The notes below the pieces were generated by a model. That model was not told the origin of the DNA. It saw only the letters and a list, made by a program, of their open reading frames with translations, and made no database searches. 21,412 bases of DNA from Candidatus Levybacteria bacterium RIFCSPLOWO2_12_FULL_37_14. GTDB taxonomy: Bacteria; Patescibacteriota; Microgenomatia; Levybacterales; UBA12049. A program made the translations under genes and the position numbers. Positions 6,379 to 12,908 of the stretch are shown here, in pieces (the first letter of the stretch is position 1; the number at the start of each line of letters is the position of its first letter). The stretch spans positions 1-21,412 of the forward strand of contig MFPH01000052.1 of NCBI GenBank assembly GCA_001782645.1, in the 5' to 3' direction.

Positions 6379-8031
6379 ATGATCACAAGTCTTCCTGAAG
6401 AATTAAAAAAAATAATCAAGGGAGATGTTTCGTCGGATAACCAAACCCTCAAAGATTATAGTCATGATTATAGTCTTTTTGAAGTAAAATCGAAAGCTGT
6501 TGTATTTCCTAAGGATGCGCAAGATTTAAAAGCATTGATTAAATATGTAAAGGATAACAAAAAAAACGATCCGGCATTGTCCCTGACAGCTAGAGCAGCG
6601 GGAACAGATATGGGTGGAGGAGCTATCAATGATTCTATTCTCGTAGAATTCACCAGATATTTTAATCATACTCCCCAAGTAATTGGAGATATCGTGACGA
6701 CAGAACCGGGTGTTTTTTATAGAGATTTTGAAAAAGAAACTTTAAAACATAACCTCTTGTTTCCATCTTATCCTGCATCAAGAGAAATTTGCGCAATGGG
6801 AGGAATTTTAAATAATAATTCCGGCGGTGAAAAATCATTGCAATATGGAAAAACTGAAAAATACATTAGAAAAATGAAAGTGATATTAAGAGATGGAAAT
6901 GTTTATGAATTAAAAAAACTATCAGAAAAAGAACTTCGGGAAAAATTATCTCTTCAGACATTTGAAGGGGAAATCTACCAAAAAATGCACAAGCTGATTA
7001 TTGATAATTATGACGATATTTTAAAAGCCAAACCTGATGTTTCCAAGAACTCTGCCGGATATTATTTATGGAATATTTATGACAAGGCAAATAAAACTTT
7101 TGATTTAACTCAATTATGGGTGGGGGCACAAGGCACACTGGGATTCTTGCTTGAAGCTGACGTTCAGCTTGTTCCTGTGCACAAACACCGCGACATGATG
7201 GTTCTGTTCCTGCATGATCTTTCTCATTTAAATGAGATCATCAAAGAGGTTCTTTCTTTGAGTCCCGAAAGCTTTGAAGCTTATGATGACAGCACATTAA
7301 AATTAGCTTTAAAATTTTTTCCTGAATTCGCAAAACTATTAGGAACAAGGGGAATCATTCAAACAGGAATCAGTTTTTTGCCTGAATTCCTGATGATTCT
7401 TTTTGGAGGCATGCCAAAACTTATTCTTCAGGTTGATTTTACCGGAGACAATATTGAAGATTTACAAAATAAGATTCGGCAACTTAAAGAAAAATTAAAA
7501 CCTCTTCATCCTAAAATAAGAGTTGCTCTCGAAGATCAAGAGAAAAAATATTGGGCAATCAGACGCGAAAGCTTTAATCTCTTAAGACAAAAAGTCCGTA
7601 ACAAGCATACTGCTCCTTTTATAGATGACTTTGTTGTCAAACCGGAATATTTAGCAAAAGTTTTACTTGAAGTAATTAAAATTATCAAAAAACATCCTGA
7701 ATTTATGTATACAATTGCAGGCCATGTCGGAGACGGAAATTTTCATATTATTCCGTTAGTCGATATTACAAATCCCAATGTAAGAAAATTCATTCCGATT
7801 ATCGCAGATCAAATCTATGATTTGGTTATCAAATATCATGGCTCGATAACCGGAGAGCATAACGACGGATTGATTCGCACTCCCTACTTAAAACGAATGT
7901 ATGGAGAAAAAATCATTAAACTTTTTGAAGCAACCAAAAATATTTTTGATCCTGACAATATCTTCAACCCGCACAAAAAAGTCTTTGGAGATCTAAGTTA
8001 TGCAATGAATCACCTTAGACAAAATTGGTGA
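6379..8031 (+). CDS. FAD-linked oxidase of the GlcD/D-lactate dehydrogenase family
   Basis: 550 residues. The N-terminal FAD_binding_4 (PCMH-type) domain shows S-L-T-A-R-A-A-G-T-D-M-G-G-G near residue 70, V-T-T-E-P-G-V near 113 and the cofactor loop G-G-I-L-N-N-N-S-G-G-E near 150. The C-terminal FAD-oxidase domain shows A-G-H-V-G-D-G-N-F-H near 450 and G-E-H-N-D-G-L near 492, close to the usual H-A-G-D-G-N-x-H and G-E-H motifs. Members oxidise 2-hydroxy acids such as glycolate, D-lactate or D-2-hydroxyglutarate. No iron-sulfur domain is present, so its electron acceptor is unknown. It sits 3 nt after transketolase in the same transcription unit. The stop abuts the stop of the opposing MFS gene with no gap. 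Confidence 0.88.
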   Translation: MITSLPEELKKIIKGDVSSDNQTLKDYSHDYSLFEVKSKAVVFPKDAQDLKALIKYVKDNKKNDPALSLTARAAGTDMGGGAINDSILVEFTRYFNHTPQVIGDIVTTEPGVFYRDFEKETLKHNLLFPSYPASREICAMGGILNNNSGGEKSLQYGKTEKYIRKMKVILRDGNVYELKKLSEKELREKLSLQTFEGEIYQKMHKLIIDNYDDILKAKPDVSKNSAGYYLWNIYDKANKTFDLTQLWVGAQGTLGFLLEADVQLVPVHKHRDMMVLFLHDLSHLNEIIKEVLSLSPESFEAYDDSTLKLALKFFPEFAKLLGTRGIIQTGISFLPEFLMILFGGMPKLILQVDFTGDNIEDLQNKIRQLKEKLKPLHPKIRVALEDQEKKYWAIRRESFNLLRQKVRNKHTAPFIDDFVVKPEYLAKVLLEVIKIIKKHPEFMYTIAGHVGDGNFHIIPLVDITNPNVRKFIPIIADQIYDLVIKYHGSITGEHNDGLIRTPYLKRMYGEKIIKLFEATKNIFDPDNIFNPHKKVFGDLSYAMNHLRQNW

Positions 8032-8652
8032 TTAAGCTCCGTTTGCTTTCTTCTTCTCTGCGTACAGAATATAGGGGATGATGCTTAATAAGTTGGTAAT
8101 TGCTACCAAATAAAATAAGAATGTGAAGCCATATCGATTGGCTACAAATCCTCCGATAGTTGCAGACATGGCCATGCCCATAAAGACAAATCCGTCATAA
8201 ACACTCCATTCCGTAACCTCTTTGTCTTTATCCAGATGTGAGGAAAATAAAGAATTTTTTGCAGGAGAAGCAATTCCCAATCCCATACCGATAACACCAT
8301 AAAACAGGAATAACGAAGAAACGTTTTTTGTCAAAGCAAATCCCACGTAACCTACGCTCATAAGAATAATTCCGATAATAGAAATTATAAATTTCTGTAT
8401 ATCCGTTGATTTAGATAGATATCTTCCGCTGATTAATTCAAAAATAACCCTTACAATGAGATATGTACTGAAGGAAGCTGCGGCAATCTCGGTATTTCCA
8501 CCGGGTATTTTGGTGGCTGCAAAAATAGCAAAAATCGGAATAATTGCATTCCAGGAAGACCAAAGAAATATCTCGGAAATTATAAATGCCTTAACAACGG
8601 GATTCATGTGAAAATCAGAGGGTTTTTTCCCAAGAAAAATTTCTTTTATCAC
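8032..8652 (-). CDS. Half-length MFS-type membrane protein (about six TM segments)
   Basis: 206 residues starting at GTG 8652. About six hydrophobic segments are seen (roughly 20-45, 60-78, 86-105, 110-130, 148-168, 175-197), with an MFS-like loop L-I-S-G-R-Y-L-S-K after helix two and G-M-G-L-G-I-A-S-P-A-K-N-S in helix four, as in the antiporter-type motif. A full MFS transporter has 12 helices and about 400 residues, so this is one half, either functioning as a homodimer or a remnant. The reading frame itself is clean, with normal start and stop. Substrate unknown. An extended -10 TGA-TATGCT lies 9 nt before the start. Confidence 0.75.
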   Translation of the reverse strand: MIKEIFLGKKPSDFHMNPVVKAFIISEIFLWSSWNAIIPIFAIFAATKIPGGNTEIAAASFSTYLIVRVIFELISGRYLSKSTDIQKFIISIIGIILMSVGYVGFALTKNVSSLFLFYGVIGMGLGIASPAKNSLFSSHLDKDKEVTEWSVYDGFVFMGMAMSATIGGFVANRYGFTFLFYLVAITNLLSIIPYILYAEKKKANGA

Positions 8653-8661
8653 TTCCTACCT

Positions 8662-8670
8662 AGCATATCA
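8662..8670 (-). promoter_or_regulatory. Extended -10 promoter of the half-MFS gene
   Basis: On the minus strand TG-A-TATGCT ends 9 nt before the GTG at 8652. The short leader contains AGG, so weak SD help is possible. Confidence 0.4.
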
Positions 8671-8691
8671 CACTAAAACACTTTTTAAAAC

Positions 8692-9567
8692 CTACCCAAG
8701 CTTGATCATTAAAACTCCCAAAATCATTATCGCTGTGGCAATCCAAGTATGCTTTGTCGGCTTATCTTTAAAAAATAGATAACCCATCACTAGAATAAAA
8801 AATATTTGCAGTCTCTTAACACCTATAACTAAGGCAACTGGACCGCCAAAAGCATAAGCATAAAAAACCAACAAACCGGTAATAAGAAAAACAATGCTGT
8901 TTAAAAATAGAAGACCAAAATTTTTCTTTATCTCTACTGTCCAAGTTTTACTTTCTTTCCCTACCATGTACGCACCTAACATAGTAGACATAATAATTTG
9001 TTCAATAAGAATAGTAAAAATAGGACTTGTAGGAACAGTGTTACCTAATGCCCACTTATCCAGAATTACTGTTAGGCTTCCCAACATTATGGCTAGCAGA
9101 AAAAGCAATGACTCTTTTCTCAAAAATATCAACTTAAAAGGCTTTAAGAAATCTTCTCTGGCTTGATCTGCATTCAGGATATATGATCCGAAAATAATTG
9201 ACAAAAGACCAAGTAAGGGAATTAATCTTATAGATTCAGATAAGAATATTAAGCCGAAAATATAAGTAAAAACACCGCCAAAAGAAGTTAAGGGAAGTAT
9301 CTTGGAAATTAAATTTTTCTTTAAGATTCCGCTACCTATTGTCTTTGAAAAAACGAATACTAAAGATGAACCAAGCACGCCTATAAAGAAAAATTGATTT
9401 AGGGTTGGAATCCCTTCTCGCAGAACAAGATATATAAGAATAGGAATGGTTAATGTAAAAAGAGACCAAGTTAAAACTGCAGCGCTTACTTTATGTAAAA
9501 TTTTTTTACTTAGAATAACATCCACCGCTCCTAAAACCGCGGCAAAAAGCGCCAACCAAAACCACAT
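8692..9567 (-). CDS. EamA/DMT-superfamily transporter (ten TM segments)
   Basis: 291 residues with about ten hydrophobic helices arranged as two five-helix EamA repeats; length and layout match the drug/metabolite transporter superfamily. The protein begins M-W-F-W-L-A-L-F-A-A-V-L-G-A with the usual early K-K-I-L loop, and ends with the typical last pair of helices (V-I-G-V-K-R-L-Q-I-F-F-I-L...A-I-M-I-L-G-V-L-M-I-K). It acts in the cytoplasmic membrane; substrate unknown (relatives move amino acids, nucleotide sugars or drugs). The start ATG at 9567 lies 6 nt after an extended -10 box, so the mRNA is probably leaderless. It is encoded 50 bp downstream of tRNA-Asn on the same strand. Confidence 0.85.
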   Translation of the reverse strand: MWFWLALFAAVLGAVDVILSKKILHKVSAAVLTWSLFTLTIPILIYLVLREGIPTLNQFFFIGVLGSSLVFVFSKTIGSGILKKNLISKILPLTSFGGVFTYIFGLIFLSESIRLIPLLGLLSIIFGSYILNADQAREDFLKPFKLIFLRKESLLFLLAIMLGSLTVILDKWALGNTVPTSPIFTILIEQIIMSTMLGAYMVGKESKTWTVEIKKNFGLLFLNSIVFLITGLLVFYAYAFGGPVALVIGVKRLQIFFILVMGYLFFKDKPTKHTWIATAIMILGVLMIKLG

Positions 9568-9573
9568 TAGGCA

Positions 9574-9582
9574 ATTATATCA
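9574..9582 (-). promoter_or_regulatory. Extended -10 promoter of the EamA gene
   Basis: Minus strand TG-A-TATAAT, perfect -10, ending 6 nt before the ATG at 9567. Leaderless start expected. Confidence 0.65.
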
Positions 9583-9616
9583 TTCTGAGGATAGTTATTA
9601 AGAATTGATAACCTTG

Positions 9617-9894
9617 CTCCCCCGAGAGGACTCGAACCTCTAACCTTGTCCTTACAAAATTCCTTCTGTTACCAAAAGGTTTGGACTATCTCATCCCCCT
9701 CTTTTTTCGAAAAAGAGGGGATCGGGTATATAGTCTCTACACATTTATCCCGCCATGGCGGGAATTTAGCTCGGGATTATCCTTCAACTTAGTTCAGGAC
9801 TTCCCCGAATTAGCCCGATTTTTCAATCCGAATTACTTCGGAAAGCTGCGTTAATGTTCCACAGGGACCTGCTCTACCATTGAGCTACAGGGGA
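9617..9894 (-). tRNA. tRNA-Asn(GUU) interrupted by a group I intron
   Basis: Exon 1 is 9894-9861 and exon 2 is 9654-9617; joined they give a 72-nt tRNA. The acceptor stem TCCCCTG pairs fully with CGGGGGA (one T-G wobble) and the discriminator is G, as in bacterial tRNA-Asn. The D stem is GCTC/GAGC. The anticodon stem is GGTCC with GGACA (one G/A mismatch at the top), the loop is CTGTTAA giving anticodon GUU, and the T arm is AGAGG-TTCGAGT-CCTCT. CCA is not encoded (CAA follows). Read without splicing, the 5' part seems to show GUG (His), but the discriminator G and the complete 3' half identify Asn. The intron interrupts the anticodon between U35 and U36. Confidence 0.93.
9655..9860 (-). ncRNA. 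Self-splicing group I intron inside tRNA-Asn, 206 nt, no ORF
   Basis: The full group I fold can be traced on the minus strand. P1 pairs exon CUGU (9864-9861) with the guide GCAG (9849-9846), giving the required U-G pair at the 5' splice site. The last intron base is G (9655). P2 is a CCGAA/TTCGG hairpin. P3 is ATCGGG (9819-9814) with CCCGAT (9726-9721). P4 uses TTCGGGG with ATCCCGAG. P6 contains a perfect 16-bp palindrome (9748-9763). P7 is GACTAT (within 9736-9730) with ATAGTC (within 9689-9683). P8 is the long CCCCTCTTTTT hairpin (9696-9720) and P9 is CCTTTT/AGAAGG (9662-9679). The core strings GTGTAGAGACTATA and GAGATAGTCC match conserved elements R and S. Size and site resemble other small bacterial tRNA introns of the IC3 kind; the subtype is inference. 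Confidence 0.93.
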
Positions 9895-9904
9895 ACGCTA
9901 AACA

Positions 9905-9913
9905 ATTTTATCA
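9905..9913 (-). promoter_or_regulatory. Extended -10 promoter of the tRNA gene
   Basis: Minus strand TG-A-TAAAAT ends 10 nt before the first tRNA base at 9894, giving a very short precursor leader. No clear -35. Confidence 0.5.
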
Positions 9914-9948
9914 TTAAACAATGGATAAATCTAGGGCCCGAAGGTTAA

Positions 9949-10095
9949 TTATTTTGCGTCTTTGAGGGAGAGGGATTTTCTTTTGGAGGAAATCTCCAAA
10001 TTCTGGCCTCTTCTCCAGTGAAGTTTTTTCAAAAACTCTTTGGGGATAGAAATAACCCCCGAATATTTACCCAAACTAATTATCTTCCTAATCAT
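9949..10095 (-). CDS. Small solitary AbrB/SpoVT-like DNA-binding protein (48 aa)
   Basis: A 48-residue ORF, ATG at 10095 and TAA at 9951-9949. It reads M-I-R-K-I-I-S-L-G-K-Y-S-G-V-I-S-I-P-K-E-F, then L-H-W-R-R-G-Q-N-L-E-I-S. This is the AbrB swapped-hairpin pattern: strand, G-x-x-S/G-V-x-I-P-K, helix, then a charged turn and a second strand. Members bind DNA as dimers. No toxin partner is adjacent: tRNA-Asn lies 54 bp downstream and the methyltransferase is divergent. A perfect palindrome sits 11 bp before the start and probably serves as its own operator. It may be a stand-alone regulator or an orphan antitoxin. Confidence 0.72.
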   Translation of the reverse strand: MIRKIISLGKYSGVISIPKEFLKKLHWRRGQNLEISSKRKSLSLKDAK

Positions 10096-10106
10096 AACTA
10101 ATACTC

Positions 10107-10127
10107 AGTATATACCAAATATATACT
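10107..10127. promoter_or_regulatory. Palindromic operator before the small AbrB gene
   Basis: AGTATATA-CCAAA-TATATACT is a perfect 8-bp inverted repeat with a 5-bp spacer. On the minus strand one arm supplies TATACT, a likely -10 box, so a bound dimer would block transcription of the AbrB-like gene. Autoregulation is inferred. The remaining intergenic stretch up to 10240 is AT-rich and holds only a low-complexity palindrome at 10181-10196. Confidence 0.55.
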
Positions 10128-10243
10128 ATCTAAAAATAAAAATACACGTATGCTTTAATTTATATCTTCAAGATGTTGAGATTTAAATATTTAAATTTTC
10201 TAATAAATTCGTAAATCCTTTTGTGTTTACAAAATAATTTTTA

Positions 10244-10263
10244 CCATTTCCACCAAGCGGAGC
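10244..10263 (+). repeat. Intergenic repeat, copy A (short form)
   Basis: CCATTTCCACCAAGCGGAGC matches copy B (11522-11541) over CACCAAGCGGAGC and the CATT before it. It lies just before the methyltransferase promoter and lacks the GTT..AAC left end seen in copies B-E. Confidence 0.6.
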
Positions 10264-10277
10264 AAGTAGTCCTATAG

Positions 10278-10306
10278 TTGACAAGCTATCCTCAGTCTAA
10301 TATAAT
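10278..10306 (+). promoter_or_regulatory. Perfect consensus sigma70 promoter of the methyltransferase gene
   Basis: TTGACA (10278-10283), 17-bp spacer, TATAAT (10301-10306). Both hexamers and the spacing are ideal. The start codon is 10 nt after the -10 box, so the leader can be only 2-3 nt. Confidence 0.85.
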
Positions 10307-10315
10307 TCCTTTCGT

Positions 10316-11503
10316 ATGGTCGAACGAAGCACAACTCCGGAAATAACTAGTTCTCTTTATGCAACCAAAAAAGATGCTTGGATTTATGATCTAATTTACG
10401 AGACAACAGAAAAAGAAGATATTCCATTTTGGCTAAATCTTGCAAAACAATTAAAACCAAGAAATATTTTAGAAATTGGAGTTGGGACTGGAAGAATCGC
10501 AATCCCCTTGGCAAAAGCTGGTTTTGAAGTGGTTGGATTAGATTTAGAGGAATCCATGCTTGATGTTGCCAGAGAAAAAACAGCAAAACTTCCACAGGAG
10601 ACTCAAAATAAATTAAAATTTGTTCGAGGAGATGCACGTTATATTGATCTGGGTCAAACTTTTGATTTAGTTACTATTTCCCTTAACACATTCTGCCATT
10701 TCTTAACCAAAAAAGACCAAATGGAAGCATTAAAAAATCTTAAAGAACATTTAGATCCTCAAAGAGGAGTTCTTGCTATTGACATGTTTAACCCTCTGGC
10801 AAGACCGGTCCAACGATGGGATTCTTCAAAACAAGGACCAATTTCTGTAGACAGACCTCCGATTAAAATATACCAGACAGTTGATACGCAAAGAAAATTA
10901 CTTATATCTCGAAAAGTTCGTGATTATATCGATCCCGCCAGAGAAGAAGCATGCGCCTTAGGAAAAGATATTCTTTTCGTTGACCGTGAAGCCGAAGTAA
11001 TTGATTGGAATTCAAATCCCCCAACCGTTTTTCGAAACAGAGCAACTTTCCCCGTAAGCTATCATTCTGTCTTTTCCTTGTGGTTTGGGCAAGTGTTTCG
11101 AGAAGCTGGTTTTGAGAATGCACGTTTCATTGGAGATTATAAAGGTCACAGATTTATCGATGCTAAAATGGAAGATAATTTGCAGACAATAAAAGTTGAT
11201 TTTCACGATCCTGTTTCGGAAAAGATGATTATTATTGCTGGCCCAGGACAAGGGGAAGTAAAAATAAAAGATTATTCTCTTAAAAAGGCAAAGGCAGTAA
11301 AAGATCCTGTTTTAGATATAACGTTAGATGGTACCAATATTAGGATTTCTGACCCTCGAGATGCTTCCTATTTCCTAAATTGCATCATTCGTTTTTCTAA
11401 ACTCTCAAATGAGGAAAGGAATAAGGCCTTGGAGGAGATGAATGGAATTTTGAAAGAGACAAAAACCACAAAGACCGAGCAAATACTTAAAATACATAAT
11501 TAG
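10316..11503 (+). CDS. Class I SAM-dependent methyltransferase with a C-terminal extension
   Basis: 395 residues. The Rossmann SAM-binding fold is clear: motif I I-L-E-I-G-V-G-T-G-R-I-A-I-P-L-A near residues 51-66, the acidic end of strand 2 V-V-G-L-D-L-E-E-S-M-L near 73-83, G-D-A-R-Y-I near 105, and F-D-L-V-T-I-S-L-N-T-F-C-H-F near 115-128. About 250 residues give the methyltransferase domain with a beta insertion. The last 90 or so residues (after H-D-P-V-S-E-K-M-I-I-I-A) form a separate part that I do not recognise. Target unknown. It has its own near-perfect promoter and an almost leaderless start and is flanked by repeat copies A and B, so it may be a self-contained acquired unit. Confidence 0.82.
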   Translation: MVERSTTPEITSSLYATKKDAWIYDLIYETTEKEDIPFWLNLAKQLKPRNILEIGVGTGRIAIPLAKAGFEVVGLDLEESMLDVAREKTAKLPQETQNKLKFVRGDARYIDLGQTFDLVTISLNTFCHFLTKKDQMEALKNLKEHLDPQRGVLAIDMFNPLARPVQRWDSSKQGPISVDRPPIKIYQTVDTQRKLLISRKVRDYIDPAREEACALGKDILFVDREAEVIDWNSNPPTVFRNRATFPVSYHSVFSLWFGQVFREAGFENARFIGDYKGHRFIDAKMEDNLQTIKVDFHDPVSEKMIIIAGPGQGEVKIKDYSLKKAKAVKDPVLDITLDGTNIRISDPRDASYFLNCIIRFSKLSNEERNKALEEMNGILKETKTTKTEQILKIHN

Positions 11504-11514
11504 CCATAAAATAT

Positions 11515-11541
11515 GTTCTAACATTGCTCACCAAGCGGAGC
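11515..11541 (+). repeat. Intergenic repeat, copy B (short form)
   Basis: GTTCTAAC-ATTGCTCACC-AAGCGGAGC. The left end GTT..AAC-AT is shared with copies C-E and the right end GCGGAGC with A, C and D. GCTC/GAGC can pair. It lies between the methyltransferase stop and the NUDIX promoter. Confidence 0.7.
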
Positions 11542-11574
11542 TGATATATATTGATATACTCTTTTCTTGGATTA

Positions 11575-11583
11575 TGGTATAAT
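11575..11583 (+). promoter_or_regulatory. Extended -10 promoter of the long NUDIX gene
   Basis: TG-G-TATAAT, perfect -10, ends 7 nt before ATG 11591. TTGATA at 11551 is 21 bp upstream, too far for a good -35. This placement rules out a TTG start at 11567, which lies upstream of the -10 box. Confidence 0.7.
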
Positions 11584-11590
11584 CTTTTTT

Positions 11591-12589
11591 ATGCCAGAGC
11601 AAGGAAATCAAGAATTAAATATTTCCCATCCTGGAAAGGGAGAGCATATTATTTCTCCATCAGAAGCTCTTAAGAGAAACCCAGATTTTTTTCAGAAAAG
11701 ACCTGAATGGGCAAATTGGAAATTAAAAGTAAGACATCTGGATGGAAGAATTGAAGAAATGCCACCAGGAACAGATTGGGAAGCAGTTTCAAGATTTGGT
11801 TCATATCGTTCGGCCGTAATTACTAATCCTGATGGCTCACCCTCTTTTGATAGGCCTCGAGCTGATGAGGCCCCCGCCGTTAATGTTGTTGCTTACGGAA
11901 AGGATAAAACAACTGGTGAGTTAAAAATCGCCATGATAAGTCAGCCAAGACCACACGCAGACAACGATTTCGAACCTACAAATAGAGGAGATATGGTTTT
12001 TGAACAAATACCAATGGGTTTTCTTGAAAAAATAATTGGGAAAGACCCTATTATCAAAACTGAATCGGTTAGGCAAGGAGCAGCAAGAGAAACAGCGGAA
12101 GAAACAGGGGCAGGAGCGGTAAAAGACATTTCTTATCCCGAATATCCGAAACATTATCCAAATCCTACTTTTGTTGGAACAAGTACGGATGTTGTTTTTG
12201 TTGAAGTTGATTTAGAAAAAATTAATGAGCTGAAACAAGATAAAAATGAACCTATTTATAAAGCTAGCTATATTCCTTTAGCAGAACTTATAGCTGATAT
12301 AAAAAAGGGAAAAACTGATAGGGGATACGCAAGGATGGGAACATCAAATTCTGCAATACTAATGTTTTTATCAAATCTTGATTCCTTCAGAAATGCTGAA
12401 AGAAATCAAAGAATACTTAGTCAGGAAGGTCAAGCGAATAGACAATTTAAGCAAGAAGACCCCGAGGGATATGTAAAACATAGTCTTAGACGTTCCAAAA
12501 TAAAACATCCTGAGAATTTTGAGGAAAACAAGAAAAAGGCAGAAGCATATTTAAGCAGACTTTATAAAGATGTCCTCAGGAAAAAATAG
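11591..12589 (+). CDS. Long NUDIX-domain protein
   Basis: 332 residues from the ATG at 11591; an in-frame TTG at 11567 would put the -10 box inside the gene. The central part (about 90-230) is a NUDIX fold: V-N-V-V-A-Y-G-K-D, then E-Q-I-P-M-G-F and a Nudix helix ending R-E-T-A-E-E-T-G-A near residue 170. The spacing from the box's first Gly to its first Glu is longer than the usual five residues. Later strands read T-D-V-V-F-V-E-V-D. The N-terminal 80 residues and the charged helical C-terminal 90 residues are not assigned. Nudix enzymes hydrolyse NDP-X substrates; which one is not visible. Its stop codon touches repeat copy C. Confidence 0.78.
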   Translation: MPEQGNQELNISHPGKGEHIISPSEALKRNPDFFQKRPEWANWKLKVRHLDGRIEEMPPGTDWEAVSRFGSYRSAVITNPDGSPSFDRPRADEAPAVNVVAYGKDKTTGELKIAMISQPRPHADNDFEPTNRGDMVFEQIPMGFLEKIIGKDPIIKTESVRQGAARETAEETGAGAVKDISYPEYPKHYPNPTFVGTSTDVVFVEVDLEKINELKQDKNEPIYKASYIPLAELIADIKKGKTDRGYARMGTSNSAILMFLSNLDSFRNAERNQRILSQEGQANRQFKQEDPEGYVKHSLRRSKIKHPENFEENKKKAEAYLSRLYKDVLRKK

Positions 12590-12635
12590 TTTCTAACATC
12601 GCTCCCTCCAGAGGCGGGCAGGCGTCAGGCGGAGC
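12589..12635 (+). repeat. Intergenic repeat, copy C (long form)
   Basis: It begins on the last base of the NUDIX stop: GTTTCTAAC-ATC-GCTCC, a GC-rich middle (GAGGCGGGCAGGCGTCAGG), then CGGAGC-AGAT. The ends ATC-GCTCC and GGAGC-a-GAT can form an outer stem. The strong GC bias stands out from its AT-rich surroundings. Confidence 0.8.
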
Positions 12636-12651
12636 AGATATTTTTTAGTTA

Positions 12652-12680
12652 TTGACAAATAAATAAATTTGTAATACAAT
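12652..12680 (+). promoter_or_regulatory. Sigma70 promoter of the RHH-RelE pair
   Basis: TTGACA (12652-12657), 17-bp spacer, TACAAT (12675-12680). The ATG at 12690 is 9 nt further on, so the leader is about 2-3 nt. Confidence 0.82.
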
Positions 12681-12688
12681 TTATTACA
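12670..12688. promoter_or_regulatory. Inverted-repeat operator of the RHH-RelE pair
   Basis: TGTAATA-CAATT-TATTACA is a perfect 7-bp inverted repeat covering the -10 box and the transcription start and ending 1 bp before the antitoxin ATG. Ribbon-helix-helix antitoxins repress their own operons from such sites. Confidence 0.72.
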
Positions 12689-12689
12689 T

Positions 12690-12905
12690 ATGAGAGCGAT
12701 TGTAAATATTTCCTTACCCATTCAATTAAATTCCGTCGTGGAAAAAGAAGTTAGAACCGGACGTTATACTAGTAAAAGTGAATTTTTTCGTAGTCTTTTA
12801 AGGCTTTGGCTAGAAGGAAGATTGTCTGGAGAACTTGAAAAAAGCAGAGAAGAACTGAAGGCAGGAAAAGGAAATTTGTTAAAATCTCTTTCAGCCCTTC
12901 GCTAA
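12690..12905 (+). CDS. Ribbon-helix-helix antitoxin (CopG/ParD-like)
   Basis: 71 residues. The N-terminal strand I-V-N-I-S-L-P-I-Q-L, then a helix, a turn G-R-Y-T-S-K-S-E-F-F-R-S-L-L-R-L-W-L, is the ribbon-helix-helix pattern; in the dimer the strand pair reads DNA. The C-terminal segment (about 43-71), rich in Glu, Lys and Leu, is the likely toxin-binding tail. It lies directly before a RelE/ParE-type gene (3 nt gap to its ATG) and behind a palindrome overlapping its promoter. The clear role is antitoxin plus autorepressor. The pair forms one of the repeat-flanked units. Confidence 0.85.
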   Translation: MRAIVNISLPIQLNSVVEKEVRTGRYTSKSEFFRSLLRLWLEGRLSGELEKSREELKAGKGNLLKSLSALR

Positions 12906-12908
12906 TTG

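Noticed and set aside
9855..9894. tRNA-His, because the unspliced 5' half shows CTGTGGA with GTG at the anticodon position
   Set aside because: No matching 3' half with that loop exists, and the G-1/C73 pair of tRNA-His is absent. The group I core places the splice site after U35, giving GUU and a normal tRNA-Asn.
10181..10196. ATTTAAATATTTAAAT palindrome
   Set aside because: It is AT-only low complexity in an AT-rich spacer and expected by chance; there is no linked gene start.
10347..11251. Minus-strand ORFs of 73-96 codons opposite the methyltransferase
   Set aside because: They are shadows of a well-supported gene, lack promoters or start signals and show no recognisable domain.
11567..11590. 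TTG start at 11567 for the long NUDIX protein
   Set aside because: It lies upstream of a perfect extended -10 box; ATG 11591 is 7 nt after that box.
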